Below are positions 7,797 through 16,038 of a DNA stretch of 64,000 bases, one piece after another. The position numbers and the translations under genes are program-made. The notes beneath the pieces are model-generated. The model saw only the letters and a program-made list of their open reading frames with translations, made no database searches and was not told the origin of the DNA. Origin of the DNA: CAVQCX01 sp963775335 (GTDB lineage: Bacteria; Pseudomonadota; Gammaproteobacteria; Chromatiales; Chromatiaceae); contig CAVZIJ010000003.1 of the NCBI GenBank assembly GCA_963775335.1, positions 2,170,001 to 2,234,000 on the forward strand. Reading direction: 5' to 3'. How positions within the stretch are numbered: the first letter of the stretch is position 1; each line of letters opens with the position of its first letter.

Positions 7797-9169
7797 GAGG
7801 CTTCTCCTGCCGCGGCCGCCGGAAGCTCTCTGGCGATGGCGGCTTGATCTGTGGGGGCCCAGGGGGGATTGAGCGCGCGCCAGGCTGCCAGCGCGGTGCC
7901 TTCCCCCACAGTTGCCGGCTCAGACAGAAAACCGATGGGATCGGCCGGTGAGAACCGGGCGCCGTCGATCAGCAGATCGCTACCCATGACCAGGCGACCC
8001 CCGGTCGCGGGGGTCTCCCAGGACTCGGCGCGGATGCCTTCCCATTTCCAGTCGGCGACCGGCACGGCCATGCCGCTCGGCGCGGCGGCCTCGTGAAACA
8101 GATCCGGGCGGTAGACGCGCTCGGCGATCCGGCGCAGGTCTACCGGCTCGACGATCTGACCCCAGCGCACCATCTGCGAAAGGATCCAGAGGGCATGGGA
8201 CCGCCAGGGGAAGTTGGCGGCGTAGCGATGGAACACGTTGAAGTCCGGAAGGCTGCGCGGGAACTCGTCGCGCGCGTACTGGAAGGTGCCGTTGAGCGAC
8301 ATGCGCACCACCTCGGGGGGCGCATTCACGTAGATCCCCCGCGCGATGAGCGCGACCGCCTCGGGCCGGTTCTCCGGTGCATCGAGCCAGCGGGCCGCCT
8401 CCAGCAGGGCGCGCAGGACCGCGAGGTGGGTCCGGGCGTGCTGCTCCGCCCACTCCTCGGTGACGCCGAAGACCTTCTCGGGGCCGTTTCTCCAGATGCA
8501 GTGACCGGTGGCGAGCACCCGGCCCACGCCCTCGCGCACCGCCACGCTGTTCCAGGGCTCGCCGACGCAGAAACCGTCGATGTCGCCGCGGCGCAGGCGC
8601 CCGACCATCTGGGCCGGCGGCACGGTGACGAAGCGCAGATCCCGATCCGGGTTTATGCCGCCGGCAGCCAGCCAGTAACGCAGCTGGTAGTGGTGCATCG
8701 AGAACGGAAAGACGACCGCGAGCACCGGACCCGCCCGCCCCTCGGCCCGATCCGCTTCGATCAGCTCCCGCAACGCCTGGGCGGCGTCGAGCCCGCGAGG
8801 CACCTTGCCGCCGCGGCGCTCGCGCAAGCGACCCGCGAGCCCCGCGGATACCGTGACCGCGTTGCCGTTGAGCCCAAGGGAGAAGGCCGTCAGCATGGGC
8901 TTGGCCAGGGGACCCACTCCAAGGGTCGCCGCCAGCGGCATGGGGGCGAGCATGTGCGCCCCGTCGAGGATGCCCATGGCGACCTTGTCGCGGATGTTGG
9001 CCCAGGAAGTCTCCTTGACCAGGCGCACCTCGAGGCCCTGCTCGCCGAAGAAGCCCTTCTCCCGGGCGATGACCAGGGGGGCGCAGTCGGTCAAGGGGAT
9101 GAAGCCCAGGTCGAGCTCGGCCTTCTCGAGGTCACCGCCGACGCCATGATTGCTGACATGCGTGCTCAT
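7793..9169 (-). CDS. NasS/NrtA-like nitrate-binding protein without signal peptide
   Basis: 458 residues of the NrtA/CmpA/NasS nitrate-bicarbonate binding family. The N-terminus runs directly into LDLGFIPLTDCAPLVIAREK with no export signal, unlike the nrtA product at 11233-12630. Signal-less members act as the cytoplasmic nitrate/nitrite sensor NasS, which sequesters the antiterminator NasT when nitrate is absent, or correspond to the sensor-like C-terminal domain of cyanobacterial NrtC. With nasT in the same cluster, NasS is the better reading. Unusually it is not next to nasT but sits between nrtD and nirB, 4 bases from each neighbour or overlapping. I am confident in the family and less so in the sensor role. 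Confidence 0.75.
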   Translation of the reverse strand: MSTHVSNHGVGGDLEKAELDLGFIPLTDCAPLVIAREKGFFGEQGLEVRLVKETSWANIRDKVAMGILDGAHMLAPMPLAATLGVGPLAKPMLTAFSLGLNGNAVTVSAGLAGRLRERRGGKVPRGLDAAQALRELIEADRAEGRAGPVLAVVFPFSMHHYQLRYWLAAGGINPDRDLRFVTVPPAQMVGRLRRGDIDGFCVGEPWNSVAVREGVGRVLATGHCIWRNGPEKVFGVTEEWAEQHARTHLAVLRALLEAARWLDAPENRPEAVALIARGIYVNAPPEVVRMSLNGTFQYARDEFPRSLPDFNVFHRYAANFPWRSHALWILSQMVRWGQIVEPVDLRRIAERVYRPDLFHEAAAPSGMAVPVADWKWEGIRAESWETPATGGRLVMGSDLLIDGARFSPADPIGFLSEPATVGEGTALAAWRALNPPWAPTDQAAIARELPAAAAGEAS

Positions 9170-9173
9170 CGGC

Positions 9174-10046
9174 TCAGCCCGCCAAGCGAAGGGCCGGCTT
9201 GGGGCCCTTCGCCTCCCCGTCCACCTCCGCGACCGCGGGCGATGGCGTCTGGACCTTGGCGGGCTTGCGCCCGTGGCGCTCGTGCAGGAATTTCACCACC
9301 TCCGCACGGTAGTGGTTGTAGGTCGGATCCTCGGCCAGCTCCAGGCGATCGCGCGGCCTCGGCAGGTCCACCTGCAGGATCTCCGCGATGCTCGCCGCAG
9401 GGCCGTTGCTCATCATGGCGATGCGGTCTGAGAGCAGCACCGCTTCGTCAACGTCGTGGGTGATCATGATCACCGTGTTGTTGAGCCGGCCCTGGATCTC
9501 CATGAGCGAGTCCTGCATGTGGGTACGGGTAAGCGAGTCCAGGGCTCCGAAGGGCTCGTCCATGAGCAGCACCTTGGGCTCCATGGAGAGCGCCCGGGCT
9601 ATGCCCACGCGCTGCTTCATGCCGCCCGAGATCTCGTCGGGCTTGCGCTCCAGGGCGTGGGACATGTGCACCAGCTCCAGGTTGTGGCGGGTCCACTGGT
9701 CGCGCTCCCGGCGGGTCTTGGTGCGCTTGAAGACCTGATCGACCGCCAGGCGGACGTTGCCGTAGACGCTCAGCCAGGGCAGCAGCGAATGATTCTGGAA
9801 CACCACGGCGCGGTCCGGGCCGGGCTCGTCCACCTCGCGGTTCTCCAGCAGCACACCGCCTTCGCTCGCCTTGAGCAGCCCCGCCACGATGTTCAGCACC
9901 GTGGACTTGCCGCAGCCCGAATGGCCGATCAGGGATACGAATTCGCCCTTCTCAACCGCCAGCGTCACGTCATCGAGGACCTTGAGCGGCCCCTTGTCCG
10001 TCGGAAAGGTGATGCCTACGTGGTCGATGGTCAGATAGCCAGTCAT
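9174..10046 (-). CDS. nrtD: nitrate ABC transporter, ATP-binding subunit
   Basis: 290 residues. The Walker A motif GHSGCGKST is at residues 41-49, followed by the Q-loop (VVFQNHSLLPWL), the signature SGGMKQR, Walker B VLLMDEPFGALD and the switch His in MITHDVDEA. This is the NrtC/NrtD/SsuB-like taurine-nitrate-sulfonate class of importers, and it powers uptake with NrtA and NrtB. A roughly 40-residue polar tail after the ATPase domain (about 250-290) is extra. Unlike cyanobacterial NrtC there is no fused binding-protein domain; that role is on the separate NasS-like gene just downstream. Confidence 0.92.
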   Translation of the reverse strand: MTGYLTIDHVGITFPTDKGPLKVLDDVTLAVEKGEFVSLIGHSGCGKSTVLNIVAGLLKASEGGVLLENREVDEPGPDRAVVFQNHSLLPWLSVYGNVRLAVDQVFKRTKTRRERDQWTRHNLELVHMSHALERKPDEISGGMKQRVGIARALSMEPKVLLMDEPFGALDSLTRTHMQDSLMEIQGRLNNTVIMITHDVDEAVLLSDRIAMMSNGPAASIAEILQVDLPRPRDRLELAEDPTYNHYRAEVVKFLHERHGRKPAKVQTPSPAVAEVDGEAKGPKPALRLAG

Positions 10047-10073
10047 CGTTGATTCTCCGTGAGTCCCGGCGGG

Positions 10074-11093
10074 CTAGCGCAGCACCGCGTTCTTGTCCCA
10101 GCTCACCCGGCGCTGCAGGGCGAGCATGGCGCGATCGAGCAGAAACCCGATCAGACCGATGACGAGCACCGCGACCATGATGCGTGCCAGGGAGTCCGAG
10201 CTGCCGTTCTGGAACTCATCCCAGACGAACTTGCCGAGGCCGGGGCTCTGGGCCAGCATCTCGGCGGCGATCAGCACCATCCAGCCGATGCTCAGGGATA
10301 GTCGCAGTCCGGTGAAGATCATCGGGACCGCCGAAGGCAGCACGATCTTCAGCGTCTTGGTCATCCATCCCAGGCGCAGCACGCGGCTGACGTTGATCAG
10401 GTCCTTGCTGACGCTGGACACACCCACGGTGGTGTTGATCACGGTCGGCCACAGGCAGCACAGGGTCACGGTGATCGCCGAGTTGACGAAGGACTTGTCG
10501 AACATCGGGTCGCTGCTCACGTAGAGTGCCGAGACCACCATGGTCACCAGGGGCAGCCAGGCCAGCGGCGAGACCGGCTTGAAGACCTGGATGAGAGGAT
10601 TGAGGGCCCGGTAGAGGCCCTGGCTCATGCCGCAGAGGATGCCGATGGGGATGGCGATCAGCGAAGCCAGCACGAATCCGGTGGCCACCGTGACCAGGCT
10701 GGTGAGGATCTGGTCGAAGAAGGTGGGCTTGCCGGTGTAGGGCCGGATGCGCACCTCGGCGTTGGGATTTTCCTCGAGCTTCTGTGCGTTGCGCTCGGCC
10801 TGGCGCTCGTAGAAGGCCCGGCCCTTGGCCCGCTCGGCCAGATGCTCCTGATACAGGGCCTCGGCCTGGGCCCAGACCGCTTCAGGTCCGGGCAGCTGGC
10901 CGAGGGAGGTCTTAACGTTGGCCGCGCCCAGGCTCCAGAGCCCGAGAAATATGGCGATGGCCAGACTCGGCACGGCCAGGGCAAAGGTGGCCTGGCGCAG
11001 CAGGCGATTGATGCCCTCCCAGGTCAGGAATGCCCCCAGGCGCTCCAAGCGTATCCCGCCCAGGGTCCGGTCGACGGCGGTGGTGCTGCTCAT
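10074..11093 (-). CDS. nrtB: nitrate ABC transporter, permease subunit
   Basis: 339 residues. One membrane segment lies near residues 37-57. A charged region rich in Glu, Arg and Asn (about 70-120) follows, then the conserved BPD_transp_1 core with five or so helices. The EAA-type coupling loop is visible around LINVSRVLRLGWMTKTLKIV. It forms the inner-membrane channel for nitrate import with NrtA and NrtD. A stable hairpin lies in the 139-base gap separating it from nrtA, which often lowers expression of permease genes relative to binding proteins. Confidence 0.92.
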   Translation of the reverse strand: MSSTTAVDRTLGGIRLERLGAFLTWEGINRLLRQATFALAVPSLAIAIFLGLWSLGAANVKTSLGQLPGPEAVWAQAEALYQEHLAERAKGRAFYERQAERNAQKLEENPNAEVRIRPYTGKPTFFDQILTSLVTVATGFVLASLIAIPIGILCGMSQGLYRALNPLIQVFKPVSPLAWLPLVTMVVSALYVSSDPMFDKSFVNSAITVTLCCLWPTVINTTVGVSSVSKDLINVSRVLRLGWMTKTLKIVLPSAVPMIFTGLRLSLSIGWMVLIAAEMLAQSPGLGKFVWDEFQNGSSDSLARIMVAVLVIGLIGFLLDRAMLALQRRVSWDKNAVLR

Positions 11094-11176
11094 GTCGCTG
11101 CTCTCCGGTTCGGGGCCGCCGGCAGAGCGGCGTGACCCGGGTTATTCGGTCGAGGGGATTTCCCCCCCTCACCCCG

Positions 11177-11201
11177 GCCCTCTTTCCCCGGGGGAGAGGG
11201 C
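11177..11201. repeat. intergenic hairpin between nrtA and nrtB
   Basis: GCCCTCT...CCCCGGGG...AGAGGGC forms a stable stem-loop in the gap after the nrtA stop, inside the common GC-rich pattern CTCACCCC-GGCCCTC. Read on the minus strand it lacks a following U-run, so it is more likely an RNA-stabilising or expression-balancing hairpin than a terminator for the operon. Read on the plus strand it is followed by TTTTTT. Confidence 0.55.
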
Positions 11202-11232
11202 GTTTTTTGGAGCGGTTTCCGGGGACCGGCGG

Positions 11233-12630
11233 CTAGATCCGCTGGTCGCCTTTGAGGCCGATCTTGAACTTCTCCAGATAGGCGTTCGGTTGGGTGCCGT
11301 CATAGGTGATGTCGTCGATGAACTCGGTCTGGGGCGCACGGAAGCCGGTCTCCTTGGAGAATTCCGGGAAGTCTGAGGGCTTCATCTTGCCCTCGGCGAT
11401 TAGCTCCTCGGCGGCCTTGCGGTAGATGTCCGGGCGGTAGACGCTCTTGGCCGTGTCCAGGTACCAGCTGTCGGGCTTCTGCTCGGCGATCTGGCCCCAG
11501 CGACGCATCTGGGTCAGGTACCAGACGGCGTCCGAGTAATAGGGGTAGGTCGCGTAATAGCGGAAAAAGACGTTGAAGTCGGGCACCGAGCGCTTGTCGC
11601 CCTTCTCATACTCGAAGGTGCCGGTCATGGAATTGGCGATAACATCGGCATCGGCGCCCACGTACTCGGGCCGCGCGAGGATCTTCACCGCCTCGGCGCG
11701 GTTGGCATCCTGGTTATCGTCCAGCCACTTGGCCGCCCGGAGCAGGGCCTTGACGATGTGCACCGTGGTGTTGGGGTACTTCTCGGTGAAGGCCTCGGTC
11801 ATGCCAAACACCTTTTCGGGATTGTTCTTCCAGATCTCGTAGTCGGTGATCACCGGCACCCCTATGCCTTTGAGAACCGCCTGCTGGTTCCAGGGCTCCC
11901 CCACGCAGTAGCCATAGATGGTGCCGGCCTCCAAGGTGGCGGGCATCTGTGGCGGCGGAGTCACGCTAAGTAGCACATCGGCCTTGATCTGGCCGGTGAT
12001 GTCGCCCTTCTCGGGGGCGTAGTAACCGGGGTTGATGCCGCCGGCTGCGAGCCAGTAGCGCAGCTCGTAGTTGTGGGTGGAGACCGGGAAGACCATGCCC
12101 ATCTTGAAGGGCTTACCTTCGGCCTTGTAGTGGTCGACCACCGGCTTGAGGTAGTCGGCCTTGATCGGGTGCTGGGGCTTGCCGTCGGCCTGCTTGGGGA
12201 CGTACTTCTTCATCGCCTCCCAGACCCTGCTGGAGACGGTAATACCGTTGCCGTTGAGGTCCATCGAGAAGGGCGTGACGATGTGCGCCTTGGTGCCGAA
12301 CCCGATGGTGGCCGCGAGCGGCTGGCCCGCCAGCATGTGCGCTCCGTCGAGCTCGCCGTCGATCACACCGTCGAGCAGCACCTTCCAGTTGGCCTGGGCC
12401 TCCAGGGTGACGTACAGGCCCTCGTCCTCGAAGTAGTGCTTCTCGTAGGCGATGGCCAGGGGGGCCATGTCGGTGAGCTTGATGAAGCCGAACTTCAGGT
12501 CGGCCTTCTCCGCCTCGCCCACGGCGGCCGAGGCGCTCGCCGCGCCGACGGCCAGAGCCGTGCAAACGGCGAGTGCAGCACCCCATCTGCAGAATCGGTG
12601 TCGAGGCTCAAAGCTTGATTGGTCGGTCAT
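11233..12630 (-). CDS. nrtA: nitrate ABC transporter, periplasmic nitrate-binding protein
   Basis: About 465 residues from the ATG at 12628-12630, chosen over an upstream in-frame ATG because GAGGTGG lies about 10 bases before it and because it places a clean export signal at the N-terminus (arginines, then WGAALAVCTALAVGAASASA, cleavage near residue 30). The mature part has the NrtA/CmpA fold signatures FGFIKLTDMAPLAIAYEK, DGAHMLAGQPLAA and GYCVGEPWNQ. It captures nitrate (perhaps nitrite) and delivers it to NrtB-NrtD. It is the first gene behind the sigma54/ANTAR leader, so its expression should need nitrogen limitation and nitrate. Confidence 0.93.
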   Translation of the reverse strand: MTDQSSFEPRHRFCRWGAALAVCTALAVGAASASAAVGEAEKADLKFGFIKLTDMAPLAIAYEKHYFEDEGLYVTLEAQANWKVLLDGVIDGELDGAHMLAGQPLAATIGFGTKAHIVTPFSMDLNGNGITVSSRVWEAMKKYVPKQADGKPQHPIKADYLKPVVDHYKAEGKPFKMGMVFPVSTHNYELRYWLAAGGINPGYYAPEKGDITGQIKADVLLSVTPPPQMPATLEAGTIYGYCVGEPWNQQAVLKGIGVPVITDYEIWKNNPEKVFGMTEAFTEKYPNTTVHIVKALLRAAKWLDDNQDANRAEAVKILARPEYVGADADVIANSMTGTFEYEKGDKRSVPDFNVFFRYYATYPYYSDAVWYLTQMRRWGQIAEQKPDSWYLDTAKSVYRPDIYRKAAEELIAEGKMKPSDFPEFSKETGFRAPQTEFIDDITYDGTQPNAYLEKFKIGLKGDQRI

Positions 12631-12660
12631 GATGGCTGCCACCTCTGTCGAAAACTGAGC

Positions 12661-12712
12661 AAAAAAAATGGCGTCTCGGGACGAGTCTCCGTGGGAGACC
12701 GTTCCGGACGCC
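12661..12712 (-). terminator. intrinsic terminator in the nrtA leader (antitermination target)
   Basis: On the minus strand the stem GGCGTC ... GACGCC encloses an inner hairpin GTCTCC-cac-GGAGAC and is followed, after one A, by eight T residues. It lies upstream of the nrtA start codon and downstream of its predicted promoter, so without antitermination it should stop transcription before the operon. It starts 11 bases after the second ANTAR hairpin. Confidence 0.88.
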
Positions 12713-12723
12713 GTTGTCCGCAT

Positions 12724-12783
12724 GCGACCTGCGTTGGTCGCCGATGTCTGTCCGACCGGTCGAGCGCCCGCCTTTGGGGCTCG
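12724..12783 (-). promoter_or_regulatory. dual-hexaloop ANTAR (NasT) binding RNA element
   Basis: Two hairpins lie in the nrtA leader. P1 (12761-12783) reads CGAGC-CCC-AAAGGC-GGG-c-GCTCG with a six-base loop AAAGGC. P2 (12724-12741) reads GCGACC-AACGCA-GGTCGC with loop AACGCA. Both loops have A at position 1 and G at position 4, the hallmark recognised by ANTAR-domain proteins such as NasR and NasT. The linker is 19 bases. The nearby nasT gene and the terminator just downstream complete the expected antitermination switch. Confidence 0.88.
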
Positions 12784-12812
12784 TTCACTGGTCGGCCTGC
12801 TGCCCTTGTTCT

Positions 12813-12828
12813 AGCAGGAGCCGTGCCA
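12813..12828 (-). promoter_or_regulatory. sigma54 (RpoN) -24/-12 promoter of the nrtA operon
   Basis: On the minus strand TGGCACG-gctc-CTGCT carries GG and GC separated by ten bases, the strict spacing of sigma54 promoters (consensus TGGCACG-N4-TTGCW). Transcription would start near 12801-12803, about 20 bases before hairpin P1 of the ANTAR element, so the leader is complete in the transcript. Confidence 0.8.
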
Positions 12829-12951
12829 AACACCCGTCCCGCTCGCCCGGCGCGGGCCGGATCAGGCAGTCCGACAAGCCGTCGCGCTCATGTGCTCGGC
12901 CGTCGGGCCCGTTCCCGAGGCGACAGTCGAGCAGGGGGACGCCCGCGCGGC

Positions 12952-12966
12952 GCACCACAACTGTGC
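12952..12966 (-). promoter_or_regulatory. NtrC binding site
   Basis: GCAC-agttg-TGGTGC on the minus strand matches the NtrC enhancer consensus GCAC-N5-TGGTGC at every defined position. It is centred about 155 bases upstream of the predicted sigma54 start site, a normal enhancer distance. Confidence 0.8.
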
Positions 12967-13015
12967 CGAGACGAAGGGCCGCCGGATTGCCGGCGTCAAG
13001 CCGGTGCAGCGCAGC

Positions 13016-13618
13016 TCAGATGAGGAGCTCGGCGGCGGTGATGATGCTCTCGGCCACCTCGCCGAGGCGGCGGTTGGAGCGCATGGCAAGCTGGCGCATG
13101 GCCTGATAGGCCTCCTCCTCGGACACCCCGCGTTGACGCATGATCAGGCCCTTGGCCTTCTCGATGGTCTTGCGCTCGGCGAGCTGCTCACGAGTCTTGA
13201 CCAGCTCGCGCTCCAAGGAGCGGAACTTCTCGAAACGGGCGATGGCGGCCTCGATGATGGGGCGCACGCGCTTGGCCTGGAGCCCGTCTACCACATAGGC
13301 ACTGACCCCCACGCGGACCGCGCGCCGGATCGTCTCGCGGTCGTCGTCCTGGGCGAACATGACGATCGGACGGGGCAGGCGCGACTGCACGTAGGCGAGG
13401 CTCTCCAGGGTGTCGCGGCCGGGGGCTGCCATGTCGACGATGATCACGTCGGGGTCCTCGCGCTCGATCAGGGAGACCAGGTCGTCCTCGAACGAGGCGG
13501 AGGCGACCACCCTGCACCCCACGGCGCTCAGCGCCGCGGCGATCTGGTCGCGACGCTGCGGCTGCTCGTCGACCACGATGGTCCTGATAGAGCTCTGTGA
13601 GGGGCGCTGCGGCGACAT
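13016..13618 (-). CDS. nasT: ANTAR-domain antiterminator/response regulator
   Basis: 200 residues. An N-terminal receiver-like domain (about 10-125) has D62 in VIIVDMAAPG at the usual phosphoacceptor position. A coiled linker leads to the C-terminal ANTAR domain (about 135-200), with the conserved KTIEKAKGLIMRQRGVSEEEAYQAMRQLAM pattern described here by its key residues K, AK, M and A. NasT binds paired hexaloop hairpins in nitrate-gene leaders and prevents termination when NasS releases it. Its cognate RNA lies directly downstream, before nrtA. A near-perfect sigma54 promoter ends only about 15 bases before the ATG. Confidence 0.93.
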   Translation of the reverse strand: MSPQRPSQSSIRTIVVDEQPQRRDQIAAALSAVGCRVVASASFEDDLVSLIEREDPDVIIVDMAAPGRDTLESLAYVQSRLPRPIVMFAQDDDRETIRRAVRVGVSAYVVDGLQAKRVRPIIEAAIARFEKFRSLERELVKTREQLAERKTIEKAKGLIMRQRGVSEEEAYQAMRQLAMRSNRRLGEVAESIITAAELLI

Positions 13619-13633
13619 AACCGCCTAGGGAAT

Positions 13634-13649
13634 AGCAAGATCGGTGCCA
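13634..13649 (-). promoter_or_regulatory. sigma54 promoter of nasT
   Basis: On the minus strand TGGCACC-gatc-TTGCT matches the RpoN consensus almost perfectly, with GG-N10-GC spacing. Predicted initiation near 13623-13625 would leave a 5' leader of only about 5-7 bases before the nasT ATG at 13618, and no Shine-Dalgarno sequence is visible there. No NtrC consensus site was found in the 200 bases upstream. Confidence 0.72.
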
Positions 13650-13855
13650 TTGGCAAGAGGGACGACCCCCCTCGTGGACCGGCCGGGCGCGCCCCTGGGC
13701 GCCGCGACCAGCCCGTAGCGGCGCCCGTCGGCACTCGCGGTAAAGCCCTGATCCGGCCCCCGGTGGCGACCCGAGCGCCGTCCGGCAACCTTGATTCGCT
13801 CCCCCCAAGTGTGAAATCCTGCGCCCCTTGACCCATCGGGCAGGCACCGAGAGCG

Positions 13856-15385
13856 ATGAAATCCAGACTCCGGCTGATCGGCGCGTTGCTCTTGAGTCCC
13901 TGGGTGGCGCTGAGCTCGGCAGCAATCCATTCTCAGCCTACCGCGGCGATCCCGCCCGGCCGGGCGCTCCTCCGTCAGGCCTCCGAGCCATTTCTGGGCG
14001 ATCTCCCAGCCCTGCGCCAACACGGCGAGATCCGCGTTCTGGTGAGCCACAGTCCCACCAGCCTCCATCTGGAGGGCGGCACGCCCAAGGGACTGGAATA
14101 CGAGCTGCTCCAGCATTACGAAGATTTCCTCAACCGCCACCTGCCGCGGGGCAAGCCGCGAACCCGCGTCACCTTCATCCCCATGCCCCAGGAAGAGATC
14201 CTGGATGCCCTCAACGCGGGTCGGCGCGATGTCGCAGCGGCAGGCCTCGTCGTCACCCCGGAGCGCATGCTCAAGGTCGCCTTCACCCAGTCCTATGTCT
14301 CGGGGGTGCGCGAGCTGATCGTGCAGCGCCGTGACGCGGACTCCCCTCGGAACCTGCAGGACCTCGCCGGGCACCGCATCGATCTAGTGGCGGGCAGCAG
14401 CGCGCTGGAGTACCTGGAGCTCCAGAATCGCCGTCATCGCCTGCGCGGACAACCCCAGATCGACGTGCATGTGCTCAATACACACTTGGTCGATGAGGAC
14501 GTCCTGGAGCTGATCAACGCCGGCCTCCTGGAAATGACGGTCGCCAGGGAGCACGTCGCGGAGTCCTGGGCCAAGACCCTGCCCAACCTGGTGGTACGTA
14601 AAGACCTGATCCTGCACGACGGGGGCGAGGTCGCCTGGGCCGTGCGCAAGGGCGACCCGCTTCTGCAGCGGAGTCTGAACGCCTATCTCTCCGCCAAAGG
14701 GCAAGACACCCAGCTCGGCAGGCTACTGGTGCGCCAGTACTACGGCGGCCCGCCCACCCGGACGACCGCCTCGGCCGTGCGCGGGCGAAAGAGCCTGGAG
14801 CGGCTTGCGCCGGTCTTCCAGCGTTATGCGAAACGATATGACTTCGACTGGCTGGCGATCGCGGCCCTGGCCTACCAGGAGTCCGGACTCGACCAGAACA
14901 AGATCAGCCCCTCGGGCGCCCAGGGGATCATGCAGATCATGCCGGGAACTGCGGAGGTCCTCGGCCTGAGCCGCGATATCAACGACTTGGAAGGCAATGT
15001 ACGCGCCGGCGTGAAATATCTCGCGCGGCTACGTGATCGGTACTTCAAAGACCCCAAGCTCGACCCCGCCGCCCGCATGAATTTTCTCTGGGCGGCCTAC
15101 AATGCCGGGCCCGCCCGGATTGCGAGCCTGCGCGAAAAGGCGGAGCGAGAAGGCCTCGATCCACAACGCTGGTTCGGCAACGTGGAGAAGGTCGCCGCCC
15201 GGGAGCTGGGCCGGCAAACGGTGGACTATGTGGCCAGGGTCAACAAGTACTATCTCGCCTACCGGCTGCGCTACGACGCACTGGCCGAGCGCGAGCAGGC
15301 CCGTACCCAGCAGATGATGGCCGCCTTGCCCCAATCCTGGCGCAGCCAGGACAACCGCGGCGCGGCGACCGGGCAGCTCGACTGA
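13856..15385 (+). CDS. MltF-like membrane-bound lytic murein transglycosylase
   Basis: 509 residues. The N-terminal export signal (KSRLRLIGALLLSPWVALS) is followed by a periplasmic binding-protein-like domain (SBP_bac_3, about residues 50-290) and a C-terminal SLT lysozyme-like domain (about 315-480). The catalytic Glu is E342 in AYQESGLD. SLT motifs SGAQGIMQIMPGTA and WAAYNAGPARI are also present. It cleaves peptidoglycan between MurNAc and GlcNAc, leaving a 1,6-anhydro end; the binding-like domain probably senses muropeptides, as in MltF. It is transcribed divergently from nasT and has no obvious functional link to it. It is clear at family level; I avoid the symbol because several MltF-like paralogues exist. 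Confidence 0.9.
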   Translation: MKSRLRLIGALLLSPWVALSSAAIHSQPTAAIPPGRALLRQASEPFLGDLPALRQHGEIRVLVSHSPTSLHLEGGTPKGLEYELLQHYEDFLNRHLPRGKPRTRVTFIPMPQEEILDALNAGRRDVAAAGLVVTPERMLKVAFTQSYVSGVRELIVQRRDADSPRNLQDLAGHRIDLVAGSSALEYLELQNRRHRLRGQPQIDVHVLNTHLVDEDVLELINAGLLEMTVAREHVAESWAKTLPNLVVRKDLILHDGGEVAWAVRKGDPLLQRSLNAYLSAKGQDTQLGRLLVRQYYGGPPTRTTASAVRGRKSLERLAPVFQRYAKRYDFDWLAIAALAYQESGLDQNKISPSGAQGIMQIMPGTAEVLGLSRDINDLEGNVRAGVKYLARLRDRYFKDPKLDPAARMNFLWAAYNAGPARIASLREKAEREGLDPQRWFGNVEKVAARELGRQTVDYVARVNKYYLAYRLRYDALAEREQARTQQMMAALPQSWRSQDNRGAATGQLD

Positions 15386-15423
15386 TCTGCAGCCGCGAAC
15401 GCCGACGCGGTCGTCCCGGATAG

Positions 15424-15924
15424 GCCGCCTATCCCTACCGCATCCTGATGGCCGATCTCCCCGCGGGCGCGACCCTGATCCCGAGCCCGGTGAATCAGAT
15501 CGCCGGCTTCAGTGTGGCAGACCACCATTTCCTGCCGGGCTTTCCGAATATGGCCTGGCCCATGGCCGAGTGGGTCCTGGATCAGCGTTATCGGCACCTG
15601 CACGTCCCTGGGACCTGGATCGAACGAGCACTGCGCGTCTACGGGGCTCCCGAAAGCAGCCTGATCCCGCTTATGCACGAGCTACTGGCCGAATTCTCGC
15701 AGATCAAGCTCTCCAGCCTCCCGAGCCCGGAGCGCCGCGGCGAGATCGAGCTGGGCCTCAGCGGCGACCCCGCCGAGGTGACCGCAGCCCACGCGGAGCT
15801 GGTGAAGGGACTGGATCGGCTCGAACGTCCGTCGCGACTGAGCCCGGAGGCCGGATCGGCACGGTCGGTCACATTTCGCGAACCCCATGGCGCAGCGCCA
15901 CTCTACTCCCGATGCCTGAGCTAG
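15424..15924 (+). pseudogene. 3' fragment of a COG1058 (CinA-N/MoaB-like) molybdopterin-binding protein
   Basis: The frame is open from the TAG at 15421 and begins AAYPYRILMADLPAGATLIP, in the middle of the family fold. The motifs LPAGATLIPSPVNQIAGFSV and HHFLPGFPNMAWPMAEWVLD correspond to the second half of the CinA N-terminal / MoaB-like domain, and the C-terminal extension (GDPAEVTAAHAELVKGLDRL) looks intact. About 90 N-terminal residues, including the usual GDE-containing nucleotide-binding start, are missing. No ribosome binding site precedes the internal ATG at 15448. This is most likely a 5'-truncated remnant rather than an active short protein. Confidence 0.7.
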
Positions 15925-16038
15925 GATTGGCTTGAGGGGAACCGCTCCGCCGGAAACGACACCTTGGGGCCCCGGAGCCGTGCCATCGGCCTCCGGTGGA
16001 AAGTCAGAGAGCGCGATCCCAATGAGCGAGGGTGGGAC

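Noticed and set aside
7793..9169. Calling the second NrtA-like gene a periplasmic binding protein
   Set aside because: It has no signal peptide or lipobox, so export is unlikely; a cytoplasmic sensor fits better.
11177..11201. Hairpin after nrtA considered as the operon terminator
   Set aside because: On the transcribed (minus) strand no U-run follows the stem, and nrtB must be expressed with nrtA.
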